Positions 33,718 to 43,873 of a stretch of 50,506 nucleotides of DNA are shown piece by piece (the first letter of the stretch is position 1; every line of letters starts with the position of its first letter). A program made the position numbers and the translations under genes. The notes under the pieces are model-generated. The model was not told where the DNA came from and did not search any database. It saw only the letters and a program-made list of their open reading frames with translations. Source of the stretch: Akkermansia muciniphila (GTDB lineage Bacteria; Verrucomicrobiota; Verrucomicrobiia; Verrucomicrobiales; Verrucomicrobiaceae). The stretch lies in assembly GCA_945863205.1 (NCBI GenBank), contig CAMAZK010000004.1, forward strand, positions 1 to 50,506, in the 5' to 3' direction.

Positions 33718-35589
33718 TCAGGGTTGGAGGGCGGCTTCGAGAGCGAAACGCACAAACATCGCCATCGTATCATCGGATTTCTCCGCCTCGCGCATGGTCT
33801 CCAGCACGCCTCGCATGTCGGCGTGGAGAGGACGCGCCGCCGGCCCGAGCAGTTCCAACGCGCGTGCGGCGTGCAGCGCGATCTCGCGCGAAGGATCACT
33901 CAAGGCCTCCCGCAGCACGGGCAGGGCGTCTGCGGCTTCATCATGACTGGCAAGCGCCGTGGCGGCCTCGATGCGGACGACGGGCGCGGCATCTTTCAAA
34001 GCCGCTCTCAGCGCGGCGCGGTCTTGTTCATTGAGTGCCGACCGTGCCCGCAAACCGAGCGCGGCCCAGTAGCGCACGCCAGCATCGGCATCTTGAAGCA
34101 GATCGCGCTGATGCGCGGCCTGATCGTCATGCCCGACCCCGGCTGCGGCATCGAGAAGCCGCGCGAGCGGATACCGCGTGTCCACCTGCGCGATGCTGCT
34201 GGGCGTTTCGCCTGGCTTGAGTCGCGACCACATGTCGGGCTCGGTGAGGAAGCCGGCATCGCGCGTCTCGACCTGCCACTGTCGGAGGGCGGTGCGCATC
34301 TGCTTCAGCGTGTCGAGCTGCGCGGCGTCATCAGCGAGGTTGTGAAGCTGCGCGGGATCGGCCTGCGTGTCGTAAAGCTCCTCCAGCGGCCGGCGTGGTG
34401 CGGCATACATGCGGGCACCGCCTTCGAGTTTGTTCTCTTTGGCGAGGCGCTTCAGCTCGCGGCGGAAGGTGGACTGATCCGAGTAGCCCTCCGGCTGCAT
34501 CCATGAGAGGTGCGGCATGAAATTGCGAATGTAGAGCCAGCGGCCGTCGCGCACGCTGCGTGCGACATCGAAGGCCTCGTCCACGCGATCGCGGGCACCA
34601 TAAACAAACTCGCGTGGCTTTCCCGCATCGGTGCCGAGGAAGGCGGTGCCTTGGAACTGCGTGAGTTTCTTCACGCCGCACAGGCTCAGCACTGTGGGAG
34701 CGAAGTCCACAAAGCTGACGAGCCGGTCCGAAACGGAACCGGGAGATGCAGGCGCGAGTTGTGCCCATTTTTTCGGAATACGCACGATGAGCGGCACGCG
34801 CAGGCCCGAGTCCTGCAGGCAGCGTTTCCCACGCGGCATGCCCATGCCGTGGTCGGCGTAAAAGAAGACGATCGTTTCCTCCGCGAGGCCATCGGCGGCG
34901 AGTTGATCGAGGATTTCGCCCGCCTGACGGTCCATGAACGTGATGCAGTCGTGGTAACGAGCCCACGCCTGCTTCGCGCCCGGCGTGTCCGGATAGAACG
35001 GCGGCGGAATCATGTGCGCGGGGCCGTGGCGCTCGCCCATGGACAGCTTCGAACCCACTTCCTTCTCGAACTCCTCCTGCGACCACGCGCTGGTGCGTGA
35101 TTGATGCGTGGTCATGAAGTTGAATACGGCGAAGAACGGCTGCCCGTCGCGTTTGCCACGCCAGTGCGCCTTGTTGGAGCTTTCGTCCCAGGCCCGGCGG
35201 ATGAACTCCTGCTCATCGCGCAGGTTGTAGTCGGTCTTCACGTTGTTCGTGCAGTAGTAGCCCGCCTCGCGCAGCGGCACGGTGAAGGGCTCCACATCCG
35301 CAGGCACCGGAAAAGCCGAGCGCAGCCGCTGCGTGCCGAGCGAGGTGGCATACATGCCGGTGATCAAACACGAGCGCGAAGGCGAGCACACCGGTGCCGT
35401 GGAAAAGGCGCGGTCGTAGCGCACGCCCTGCTTTGCGAATTCGTCGAGGCGCGGCGTCAGCGCCTGGTCATCACCATAGCAGCCCATGTTCGGGCTCATG
35501 TCCTCCGCGGTGAGCCACAGGATGTTCGGTCGCTCGACGGCATGCGCACTGCCCAGCAGCAGCGCGATCAGCAATGACACTCGTTTCAT
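33718..35589 (-). CDS. Sulfatase (FGly motif CSPSR) with C-terminal HEAT-like repeats
   Basis: STAPVCSPSRSCLITGMYATSLGTQ; YADHGMGMPRGKRCLQDSGLRVPLIV; C-terminal VRIEAATALASHDEAADALPVLREALSDPSREIALHAARALELLG. Confidence 0.92.
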   Translation of the reverse strand: MKRVSLLIALLLGSAHAVERPNILWLTAEDMSPNMGCYGDDQALTPRLDEFAKQGVRYDRAFSTAPVCSPSRSCLITGMYATSLGTQRLRSAFPVPADVEPFTVPLREAGYYCTNNVKTDYNLRDEQEFIRRAWDESSNKAHWRGKRDGQPFFAVFNFMTTHQSRTSAWSQEEFEKEVGSKLSMGERHGPAHMIPPPFYPDTPGAKQAWARYHDCITFMDRQAGEILDQLAADGLAEETIVFFYADHGMGMPRGKRCLQDSGLRVPLIVRIPKKWAQLAPASPGSVSDRLVSFVDFAPTVLSLCGVKKLTQFQGTAFLGTDAGKPREFVYGARDRVDEAFDVARSVRDGRWLYIRNFMPHLSWMQPEGYSDQSTFRRELKRLAKENKLEGGARMYAAPRRPLEELYDTQADPAQLHNLADDAAQLDTLKQMRTALRQWQVETRDAGFLTEPDMWSRLKPGETPSSIAQVDTRYPLARLLDAAAGVGHDDQAAHQRDLLQDADAGVRYWAALGLRARSALNEQDRAALRAALKDAAPVVRIEAATALASHDEAADALPVLREALSDPSREIALHAARALELLGPAARPLHADMRGVLETMREAEKSDDTMAMFVRFALEAALQP

Positions 35590-35679
35590 GGTGCCTGTGA
35601 ACGCCCCGTCCACCGTCTCTTATCAACCGATCACCTCAAGGGTTGCCATCCGGGCGTGATCCATGTTTGATGAACCATC

Positions 35680-37236
35680 ATGCGTCACCTCTTGTTCTTC
35701 TTTTCGTCATTCGCCATTCTGGTTTCGCCCGCCCGCAGCGCTTCGCGCAGCGATGCGGGCGGGTCATTCGCCGCGGAGCGGCCGAACGTCATCGTCATCA
35801 TGGCCGACGACCTCGGCTACGGCGATGTCGGCTGCTACGGAGCGCAGGCGATCAAGACGCCGAACATCGATCAACTGGCCGCCGAGGGCCTGCGCTTCAC
35901 CAGCGGCTACTGCAGCGCCTCCACCTGCACGCCCACGCGTTTTTCGTTTCTCACAGGCACCTACGCCTTCCGTCAAAAGGGCACCGGCATCGCCCCGCCG
36001 AGCGCTCCAGCCGTCATCAAGCCCGGCACGGACACCGTCGCATCGCTGCTGCAAAAGGGCGGCTATCAAACAGCCGTCATCGGCAAGTGGCATCTCGGCC
36101 TCGGCGATCCCGAACCGGACTGGAACGGCGACTTGAAACCCGGCCCACTCGAAATCGGATTCAACCACTGCTTCCTCCTGCCGACCACGAACGACCGCGT
36201 GCCGCAGGTTTACGTGCAAGATCATCGCGTGCTGAATCTCGATCCTAAAGATCCGCTCTGGGTCGGCAACAAGCTGCCTGCGGAAGATCATCCCACCGGC
36301 ATCTCTCATCGCGACACTTTGAAGATGGATTGGAGCCACGGCCACAACGGCACCATTCACAACGGCATCAGCCGCATCGGCTTTTACACCGGCGGCATGG
36401 CCGCGCGTTTCCGTGATGAAGATCTGGCGGACAAATGGGTGGAGCAGTCGAACCAGTGGATCGAAGCCAACAAAGGCAGCCCCTTCTTCCTCTTCTTCGC
36501 CGCGCATGACATTCATGTGCCGCGCATGCCGCACGAGCGCTTTCAGGGCGCCACGCCGCACGGTTTCCGCGGCGACTGCGTCGTCGAATTCGACTGGTGC
36601 GTGGGCGAACTGATGAAGACGCTCGACCGCCTCAAGCTTGCCGAGAACACGCTCGTCGTGCTCTGCTCCGACAACGGCCCCGTGCTCGACGACGGCTACC
36701 AAGACGACGCCGTGGAAAAGATCGGCGATCATCAGCCCGCCGGACCTTTCAGCGGCGGCAAATACAGCGTGCTCGAAGGCGGCACGCGCACGCCCTTCAT
36801 CACACGCTGGAAAAGCCGCATCCAGCCCGGCGTCTCGGAGCAGGTCGTCTGCACCATTGATCTTCCCGCCAGCCTCGCTGCGCTTGCGAACGTCGCACTG
36901 CCCAAGACTGCCTGCCGCGACAGTTTCAACGTGCTGCCCGCCCTGCTCGGTGAATCCGGCGCGAAAGGCCGTGATCACCTGCTGCAACAGGACAACGGCA
37001 GCGGCAACTTCGGACTCCGCATGGGCGACTGGAAGCTCGTGCGCATGAAGAACAAAGGCAAATCCCAGGCCACCGTCACGAAAAAGAAGCGCAAGAGCAA
37101 CGAGCGCCTGACCGCGCTCTACTTCCTGCCCGACGATCCCGGCGAAGAGAACGACCTCAGCGCGAAGAACCCGGAAAAGACAAAGGAACTCACCGACAAG
37201 CTCGAAGCATTGATTGCCGCCGAGGGCAGCCGTTGA
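35680..37236 (+). CDS. Sulfatase (FGly motif CTPTR)
   Basis: VIVIMADDLGYGDVGCYGAQAIKTPNIDQLAAEGLRF; STCTPTRFSFLTGTYAFRQKG; IGKWHLGLGDPE. Confidence 0.93.
   Translation: MRHLLFFFSSFAILVSPARSASRSDAGGSFAAERPNVIVIMADDLGYGDVGCYGAQAIKTPNIDQLAAEGLRFTSGYCSASTCTPTRFSFLTGTYAFRQKGTGIAPPSAPAVIKPGTDTVASLLQKGGYQTAVIGKWHLGLGDPEPDWNGDLKPGPLEIGFNHCFLLPTTNDRVPQVYVQDHRVLNLDPKDPLWVGNKLPAEDHPTGISHRDTLKMDWSHGHNGTIHNGISRIGFYTGGMAARFRDEDLADKWVEQSNQWIEANKGSPFFLFFAAHDIHVPRMPHERFQGATPHGFRGDCVVEFDWCVGELMKTLDRLKLAENTLVVLCSDNGPVLDDGYQDDAVEKIGDHQPAGPFSGGKYSVLEGGTRTPFITRWKSRIQPGVSEQVVCTIDLPASLAALANVALPKTACRDSFNVLPALLGESGAKGRDHLLQQDNGSGNFGLRMGDWKLVRMKNKGKSQATVTKKKRKSNERLTALYFLPDDPGEENDLSAKNPEKTKELTDKLEALIAAEGSR
35728..35763. 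repeat. 36-bp perfect-ended palindromic insertion in the sulfatase leader
   Basis: CCCGCCCGCA-GCGCTTCGCGCAGCGA-TGCGGGCGGG; encodes PARSASRSDAGG. Confidence 0.85.
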
Positions 37237-37257
37237 ATGCGCCAAAACCCCGCCGTG

Positions 37258-38889
37258 CTAACCGAGGCCGAAGAACAACGCCACGACGGCGGCGGAGTTG
37301 TTCAAGGAGTGTAGCATGACGGCGGGCCAAAGGCTGCGATACCGGATTCGCAGCATGGAAAGCAGCATTCCGATGAAGGCGATGGGGATCGCGACCTCCA
37401 GCCCGTGGATAAGTCCAAATACGATGGACACGAAAGCCACGCACCAGGCGACGGGCAGGCAGCGTCCCCACCAGTCCTGCAGCAGCCCGCGGAACACCAC
37501 CTCCTCCAAAAATGGAACGAAAAGGCCCCCCGCGAACACCGCACCCGCGAGTCCCAGCAGGGTGTCATGCTGCAGAAGTTTCGCGACCAGTTGCGAGTCC
37601 AGCGCCCGGCCCATCACGCGCTCGAACACCCAGGCATAGCCCACATTGAAGGCCTGAATGAGCAGAAACAAAAGGCAGCACCAACCGAAAATGCCCGGCC
37701 ACCCGGCACTGCGTGCTTCAGCCCCCGTCCGGGGTGCAACGAGGTAGTGGAGAGGAGCCCTCTGACCAGTGCACGCATAGACGAGCAGCAGCACGCCAAG
37801 CAGCGAAAAGCCTATCGCCAGCCATGACGGCACCAGGATCACCGCGCTCGCATAGAGTATCACGGTTGCCCACAGTGTGTTCATCCAGAAGCCGGGCGGC
37901 TTGCCACGCATGCAGCGTGTGATGAAAGCGACGATGAACAGCCACACCCAGCCCGCCGCCAATCCCGCGCCGACCAGGAGCTGCCCGTTTTCCTCGATCA
38001 GCCGACGAACACGCGAATTTTTCCCCAGGCCCATCCGGTCGAGCATGAACATCCAGTCGTCGCGCTTCAGCTCCTGGACCTTCCCGGATTTGGCCGCCCC
38101 TTCAATGCGCCGGTCTCGGATCCACTTTAGTTCAGCGTCTGTCAGTGACTCGTTTTCCAGCAACTCGGTGGCCAATTTGAACTGTTCGTCCCATTGCTCC
38201 CGCTCACGCAGAATCTGCAAACGGCCCTGATTGGCTTGCACGTCCGCAGGCGCCTTCTGAAGCCAGGCGTTCACGATCATCTCGGCCTCTTGAAGATCCT
38301 CCTCGGAGGTCTTCCCCCTCAACAAGGCGTTTACGCGGACACCACGCGCCCATTGACGGTCGCTTTCCCTGAGCCTCTGATCCTCCACCATTTCACCCGC
38401 GAGGTCGATCTGCGCCCGGCGGTCTTGGCGGACGATGTGCAGGCCCAGCAGCCGCACACGCAGCCGCGGATCATCCGGCAGCGCCTTTGCCCACGCATCC
38501 GTGATCGACTGAAGACGCCGCTGGCTGGAGTCCGGCGCTTGGCTGAAAAGCGAACCCGCGAGAGCGTCGGCGTATCCGAGCAGTTCCTGGCGTTGCGGCC
38601 CCGGCGGCGGAAGCGCCGCGAAGCCGTCTTTGATGACTGTGACGCAGGATTCGATGATTCTGTCCGCCAACTTTGAGTCCTCAGGATTCTTCCCCGCAGC
38701 GAGCCGGTTGTTGATCTCGAATGCCGCCCTGCAGGCCTGCAAGTCACCCGCTTCGAGCCGGGCAATGACGAGCGATGCCTCTTCGCGAGCCAGCGCTGCC
38801 TGCTCCGAGTCCTCCGCGCCGGCGAGCGACGAAATGAGGAGCAGGAAGACCAGCCAGCGCGAGCAGACATGAAGTAAGCAAGGTTTCAC
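37258..38889 (-). CDS. CPBP-family intramembrane metalloprotease with large N-terminal domain
   Basis: FVPFLEEVVFRGLLQDWWG (EExxxR) and FGLIHGLE histidine motif; multiple TM segments. Confidence 0.82.
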   Translation of the reverse strand: MKPCLLHVCSRWLVFLLLISSLAGAEDSEQAALAREEASLVIARLEAGDLQACRAAFEINNRLAAGKNPEDSKLADRIIESCVTVIKDGFAALPPPGPQRQELLGYADALAGSLFSQAPDSSQRRLQSITDAWAKALPDDPRLRVRLLGLHIVRQDRRAQIDLAGEMVEDQRLRESDRQWARGVRVNALLRGKTSEEDLQEAEMIVNAWLQKAPADVQANQGRLQILREREQWDEQFKLATELLENESLTDAELKWIRDRRIEGAAKSGKVQELKRDDWMFMLDRMGLGKNSRVRRLIEENGQLLVGAGLAAGWVWLFIVAFITRCMRGKPPGFWMNTLWATVILYASAVILVPSWLAIGFSLLGVLLLVYACTGQRAPLHYLVAPRTGAEARSAGWPGIFGWCCLLFLLIQAFNVGYAWVFERVMGRALDSQLVAKLLQHDTLLGLAGAVFAGGLFVPFLEEVVFRGLLQDWWGRCLPVAWCVAFVSIVFGLIHGLEVAIPIAFIGMLLSMLRIRYRSLWPAVMLHSLNNSAAVVALFFGLG

Positions 38890-38997
38890 GCCTTCCCCAG
38901 TGCCACGCTAAAGGCAGACATCAAGCTTTGGGATTTTCCACCGATTCAGGGCGACCACCGATTTGGGTTCAGTCGGTGAATCGTCAATGACAGCAGC

Positions 38998-41900
38998 CTA
39001 CTGAACGACCATCTCCCCCTTCATGATGACCCAGTGGCCGGGGAAGGTGCACATGTAGGGATAGGTGCCGGTTTTTTCGGGCGCTTTGAAGCGCAGGATC
39101 TCCCCGGCGTTCGGGAAGACGAGCTTGGTGTGATGCAGGATCTTGTCGGACTCGGGAATGAAATCACGCTCGATTCCCTTCGGATCCTTGGCCATCTCGT
39201 TGCCGGCCATGCCGACTTCTTCCAGCGCACCCGGCTGCACGATGGCAAGGTTGTGCGGCGTGGCGTCGGGATTGATCAGCGTGAGCTTCACCGGCTGGCC
39301 GGCCTTCACCGTGAACTTCGTGCGGGTGAACATCATGCGCTCCGGCAGGCAGGAGATACGGACCTCGGCGAGGCCCGCCTGCGCGTCAAACTTTGCCCCT
39401 TCCGCGTCGCTCATGCCGACGCTGGTGATCTTGATCTGCTCCTTCTTCGCGGAGGCTTTGAGGACGGGCTCGACCTTCGCCTTCAAGGCCTCGTCCGTCT
39501 GCCAGTGCCGCATCAGTGCGGCGGAGCCGAGTGCGCAGGTCGTCGCATACTTGAGGTGATCACCCATCGGCTGGTCGAGGATCGGCAGGATGGCGTCCAG
39601 CGCCTCGCGCGTGCCGATGTAGCTCGCGGCGTTCGCGGCCTGCATGCGCACGATGGCGTTCTCATCCTTCGCACGCGCAGCGAGCTGCCGGATGTCGCCG
39701 AGCGAGTGACGAAGTTGGTCTGTCGCTGCGGCGCGGGCCTGGGGCTCTTCGCAGTTGAGCAGTTCATCGAGCAAAGCGGGGCGCTGCTGGCCGATGCCGC
39801 GATAGGTCCACAGCGCTTCGAGCTGATGATGACGGAAGCGTGCGTCGTTCTTGTCCAGCGCGGCCACCCAGACGTCGAGCGCCTTGGCGACTTCACCGTG
39901 ATCACGCTCGCGAAGTTCACGCCGCGTCCAGTAGCGGTAGCGGTACTCGCGGCGCTTCAAAATGTCGAGCAAGGCGGGAACGGCAGCGCCGGCGATCTGC
40001 GGCGGCTCCTGCAGCGTCGCACCCTTTGGCACCACACGCCAGATGCGGCCGGAGGTGCGGTCGCGCCGCGGATCGCGGAGCGAGTACTGCGCATGACCTT
40101 TGACCGGATTGTACCAGTCGCTGATGTAAAGATCGCCGCGCGGTCCGAAGCGCAGATCGACGGGAATGAAGCTGAGGTTTTCGGAGAAGATCAGATCGGA
40201 GACGTACTCCTCCTCGAAGTGGTCGTCCTTCTCGATCCACTTGTGGATTTCGATGCGGTTCGTCGGCTTGTAGCGCGCCTTGATGAAGCCGCCCTGCATT
40301 TCCGCCGGCCACATCTCGAAATCGACGAAGTCATGGCCGCAGACTCCAGAATAGGCCGGGAGCTTGGTGGCGGGATGCTGCTGCGGATACGGCGGATTCG
40401 TGGCGTGGAAGGCATCGGCGAAGATCGGATGACTGGCGACGTGGTGGCCCCATTCGTCGTAGGTGACGCCCCAGGGATTCGTGTTCGGATAAGCGCCAAA
40501 GGCCGTCAGCCGCTGGTCGGCCGGGTGGTAGAGAAACCAGGAGCTGTTTTTCGCACGCACGGGACCGTAGGCGGTCTCGACCTGTGAGTTGTGAAAGATG
40601 GACTCGCGGAACATCAGATCGCCGTCGGGCGTCCAGATGAAGTCGTGCAGTGCATGATGACTGTCCTCGGTGCCAAAGCCGGTGAAAATGTGCTCACGGC
40701 TGTCGGCCTTGCCATCGCCATCGGTGTCGAGGATGCGGCTGAGGTGCGGCTCCTCGGAAACGAGGATGCCGTTCGGAATGAGTTCAAAGGACAGCGGAAT
40801 GTAGATGTCGTCCGCCCAAACCGAGCACTTGTCGGCTTTGCCGTCTTTGTCGGTGTCTTCGAGGATGACGATCTTGTCGCTTGGCTCCTGGCCGGGATAA
40901 ACGTGGGGATAAGAGGTGGAGCAGGAAACCCACAGCCGGCCCTTCGCATCCCAGCGCATGGAAATCGGACAGGCGACGTCCGGAAACTCTTCTTCGGAGG
41001 CGAAGAGATTCACCTCGAAGCGCGGATCAATCTTGAAGGCCTTCAATTCGTTCGCGGGCGTCATCCATTCGTTCGCGCCACGTGCCTCGACCACCTCGTC
41101 GAGCGGCGGGGTGTTGGAATCGTCCACCGGCTTGCCTTTGAACGACTGTCCTTTCGCGATGGCCCAGATGCGCTGGTCGCGATTCGCGGTCATGATCTCG
41201 AAGTTCCGCATCGCAGGCAGGAAATCGAGGTAGCCGTAGTCCTTGTTGCGACCGCCGGTGTAATAAAACGTGTTCAGCGGTCGGTAGCGCCGGAAGTACT
41301 GGCGGTCCTTGTCCACCACTGTCTCCCGCAGCTCCTCGTTCATCGGCGGTGCGGACTCGCCAAAGGTTTCGCGAAACACCGCATCGGCAACGAGCGCGTA
41401 GCCTTCGCCCGTGAGGTGGGCGCCGTTGATGGTGAGCATGGAGCCCGGATCGCGCAGTGCGGCGAGCGTGGGCGTGAAGAGATCGACAAAGCCCACCTTC
41501 TGTTCCGTGGCGACTTCGCGCATGGCCTTCGAGTAGGCGGCGATGCATTCGTTGTTCAGATCCGCCGCTGGCACGCCAGGCACGTTCTCATTCGCCACAG
41601 GCGAGAGCAGCACGATGCGCGGCCCGGTCTTGCCATTGAAGGCGCTGGTCTTCATGTCCAACAGCCAGGTGGTGAGACGCGCCTTGAATTCATCGAGACG
41701 CTCCAGCCCGCCGAAGGATTCGTTGTAGCCGAAGGCGGCGAAGATGACGTCGATCTTCTCGCGCGTCAGATGCTGCGGCACGGTGGCGAAGTTGTCAGGA
41801 CGCGGCTGCAGATCCACCTCGTCCGCCGACCACGCGAAGTTGCGGATCACGAGTGCATCATCGGGATGCGCGAGCTGGATGAGCGCCTCGATGTGACCGA

Positions 41901-42243
41901 ACTGCTGCGAACGATCCAGCAGCGTGTTACCGACAAGGGCGATGCGTGCGCCCTTTTCCAGCTTCAAGGGCAGCGTGGTCTCCAAGGCGCTCGTGCGCTC
42001 GGGATTCGCCGCCGAATCGGCGTAGATGCCAAACTTCGCGAGTTCCGGGTCTTGCGGCGGCGCGGGCTTGTCCGTCTTGCGGTTCTTCGCGTCTTTGTCG
42101 TTCTGGCTGCGTGACAAGGCGCTGGAGCCGCTTTCCGCCTTGGCTCCGGTTTGTTTTTTGGAAGCGGCATTTTCCACCGCGAAACTGGCGGAGCCGAGCA
42201 GCGCGGCGGCGGTGACGATGGAGAAACGAAGGGACATGTTCAT
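38998..42243 (-). CDS. Multidomain SGNH-hydrolase / PVC dehydrogenase-like / HEAT-like / plastocyanin-like cupredoxin protein
   Basis: ARIALVGNTLLDRSQQFGHIEALI (SGNH-like); FEVNLFASEEEFPDVACPISMRWDAKGRLWV; C-term PHNLAIVQPGA...YPYMCTFPGHWVIMKGEMVV (His/Cys/His/Met copper ligands). Confidence 0.82.
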   Translation of the reverse strand: MNMSLRFSIVTAAALLGSASFAVENAASKKQTGAKAESGSSALSRSQNDKDAKNRKTDKPAPPQDPELAKFGIYADSAANPERTSALETTLPLKLEKGARIALVGNTLLDRSQQFGHIEALIQLAHPDDALVIRNFAWSADEVDLQPRPDNFATVPQHLTREKIDVIFAAFGYNESFGGLERLDEFKARLTTWLLDMKTSAFNGKTGPRIVLLSPVANENVPGVPAADLNNECIAAYSKAMREVATEQKVGFVDLFTPTLAALRDPGSMLTINGAHLTGEGYALVADAVFRETFGESAPPMNEELRETVVDKDRQYFRRYRPLNTFYYTGGRNKDYGYLDFLPAMRNFEIMTANRDQRIWAIAKGQSFKGKPVDDSNTPPLDEVVEARGANEWMTPANELKAFKIDPRFEVNLFASEEEFPDVACPISMRWDAKGRLWVSCSTSYPHVYPGQEPSDKIVILEDTDKDGKADKCSVWADDIYIPLSFELIPNGILVSEEPHLSRILDTDGDGKADSREHIFTGFGTEDSHHALHDFIWTPDGDLMFRESIFHNSQVETAYGPVRAKNSSWFLYHPADQRLTAFGAYPNTNPWGVTYDEWGHHVASHPIFADAFHATNPPYPQQHPATKLPAYSGVCGHDFVDFEMWPAEMQGGFIKARYKPTNRIEIHKWIEKDDHFEEEYVSDLIFSENLSFIPVDLRFGPRGDLYISDWYNPVKGHAQYSLRDPRRDRTSGRIWRVVPKGATLQEPPQIAGAAVPALLDILKRREYRYRYWTRRELRERDHGEVAKALDVWVAALDKNDARFRHHQLEALWTYRGIGQQRPALLDELLNCEEPQARAAATDQLRHSLGDIRQLAARAKDENAIVRMQAANAASYIGTREALDAILPILDQPMGDHLKYATTCALGSAALMRHWQTDEALKAKVEPVLKASAKKEQIKITSVGMSDAEGAKFDAQAGLAEVRISCLPERMMFTRTKFTVKAGQPVKLTLINPDATPHNLAIVQPGALEEVGMAGNEMAKDPKGIERDFIPESDKILHHTKLVFPNAGEILRFKAPEKTGTYPYMCTFPGHWVIMKGEMVVQ

Positions 42244-42285
42244 GGTCATAGGATGGTGGTGCGAAGGGCGAAAAGTGTCACCGCC

Positions 42286-43659
42286 TCACTGAAGCTGCGG
42301 TTTACCGGGCACGAGCTCTGCCTGATGCTCCTTAACCGCTTGGTCGATCTGTGCAATCACCTCGGGGTGCTCCTTGGCAACATCGCGCTTTTCTGAAGGA
42401 TCAAGACCGAGGTGGAAAAGCATCGGCGGCTCATGCGCATCGGCTTTCGGCTGGCCATAGCCGGTCTGCGTTTTGAAATGCGCTTTCCACTCGCCGACGC
42501 GGCAGGCGAAGAGCTGGTCGCCGCGATAGTAAAAGAAGGGGCGCTGCTGCAGCGGCTTCGATTCAAACAGCAGCGGCGAGAGATCCACGCCATCGACCAG
42601 CACGTCGGGCGTCTTTGCACCGCCAAGCGCGACCGCCGTGGCGAAGAGGTCCATCGCGTTCGCCAGTTCGTGCGTGACGCCCGACTTGATGCGGCCCGGC
42701 ATCCACGCGATCCCCGGCACGCGCATGCCGCCTTCCCACGTGCTGCCCTTGCCGTCGTTCAGCAGTCCGGCGCTGCCGCCTTGATTGCCCATGATGAGCC
42801 AGGGGCCGTTGTCGCTGGTGAAAAAGACGAACGTGTTTTCCGCGATGCCGTTTTTCCTCAGCGCGTCCATCACCTGACCGACGCTCCAGTCGAGCTCCTC
42901 CACCGCATCGCCAAAGATGCCCGCGCGGCTTTTGCCCTTGAAGGCGGGCGAGGCAAACATCGGAACGTGCGGAAAGGTGTGCGCAAAGTAGAGGAAGAAC
43001 GGCTTGTCCTTCTTCTCGCTGATGAACTTCACCGCCTCTTCGGTGTAGCGCTTCGTCAGGGTGGTCTGCACGGCGGGCTTTTCGATCACCTCGCCATCGC
43101 GGAGCAGTGCGACGTTCCAGCCGTCCTCCGGCGGCATGGGTGATCCGGTCGATCCCTTCGGCAAGCCGGGCCGTGCATCCATGTCGTTCGAGTACGGCAG
43201 GCCAAACTGATGCTCAAAGCCCTGGTCCAGCGGACGCGATCCCTCGTGAATGCCGAGATGCCATTTGCCGACCTGCATCGTGGCGTAGCCTTTGTCCTTT
43301 AGCGCATCCGCGATGGTCACTTCATCCTTCGGCAGTCCGCCTTCCGAGTTCGGAAACAGCACGCGCCTGTTGCCACACATGCCGCTGCGGATGGGATAAC
43401 GTCCCGTCAGCAGCGCCGCGCGGCTCGGCGTGCAAACCTCCGCCGCCGAGTAGAAATCGGTAAAACGCAGCCCCTCATCGGCCATGCGGTCGAGATTCGG
43501 CGTGTGGATCGTCGGCGAGCCGTAGCAGCCCAGGTCGCCGTAGCCGAGGTCATCGGCAAAAATGATCACCACATTCGGAGTCGCGGCCAAAAGAGCCGGG
43601 CTGAATGCCAGGAGTGCGCAGAGAAGTCGGAGGAGCGAGGGGGATGAAAATCGGGCCAT
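42286..43659 (-). CDS. Sulfatase, arylsulfatase-like (FGly motif CTPSR)
   Basis: SAAEVCTPSRAALLTGRYPIRSGM; VGKWHLGIHEGSRPLDQGF; start MARFSSPSLLRLL. Confidence 0.93.
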   Translation of the reverse strand: MARFSSPSLLRLLCALLAFSPALLAATPNVVIIFADDLGYGDLGCYGSPTIHTPNLDRMADEGLRFTDFYSAAEVCTPSRAALLTGRYPIRSGMCGNRRVLFPNSEGGLPKDEVTIADALKDKGYATMQVGKWHLGIHEGSRPLDQGFEHQFGLPYSNDMDARPGLPKGSTGSPMPPEDGWNVALLRDGEVIEKPAVQTTLTKRYTEEAVKFISEKKDKPFFLYFAHTFPHVPMFASPAFKGKSRAGIFGDAVEELDWSVGQVMDALRKNGIAENTFVFFTSDNGPWLIMGNQGGSAGLLNDGKGSTWEGGMRVPGIAWMPGRIKSGVTHELANAMDLFATAVALGGAKTPDVLVDGVDLSPLLFESKPLQQRPFFYYRGDQLFACRVGEWKAHFKTQTGYGQPKADAHEPPMLFHLGLDPSEKRDVAKEHPEVIAQIDQAVKEHQAELVPGKPQLQ

Positions 43660-43706
43660 CGCGTCAAAACGCCGACAGAGGTGGAATATGTCAGCCAGTC
43701 GCGACG

Positions 43707-43858
43707 GCGTCGTGGAGTGCGGTGGCAAGCGCTAAAGCGCGACACCGCTGTCGCATGCCGGACGGTAGGCTTTGGCCTCAGGGCGTTCTTCCCGCGTTCG
43801 ACAGCGGTGTCGCCGATGCAAGGTGCCCTTGCATCTCTGCCACCGCACTCCACGACGC
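43707..43858. repeat. ~150-bp palindromic intergenic repeat
   Basis: GCGTCGTGGAGTGCGGTGGCA (43707-43727) / reverse complement (43838-43858); inner GCGACACCGCTGTCG (43739-43753) / CGACAGCGGTGTCGC (43799-43813). Confidence 0.9.
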
Positions 43859-43873
43859 TGCCGCGCGAGTCCG

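Noticed and set aside
35764-37245. 493-aa minus-strand ORF opposite the 35680 sulfatase
   Set aside because: Mirror ORF without recognisable motifs.
39034-42114. Two ~510-aa plus-strand ORFs (39034-40587, 40591-42114)
   Set aside because: Antisense to the multidomain dehydrogenase/cupredoxin gene, which has recognisable motifs throughout; low-complexity composition.
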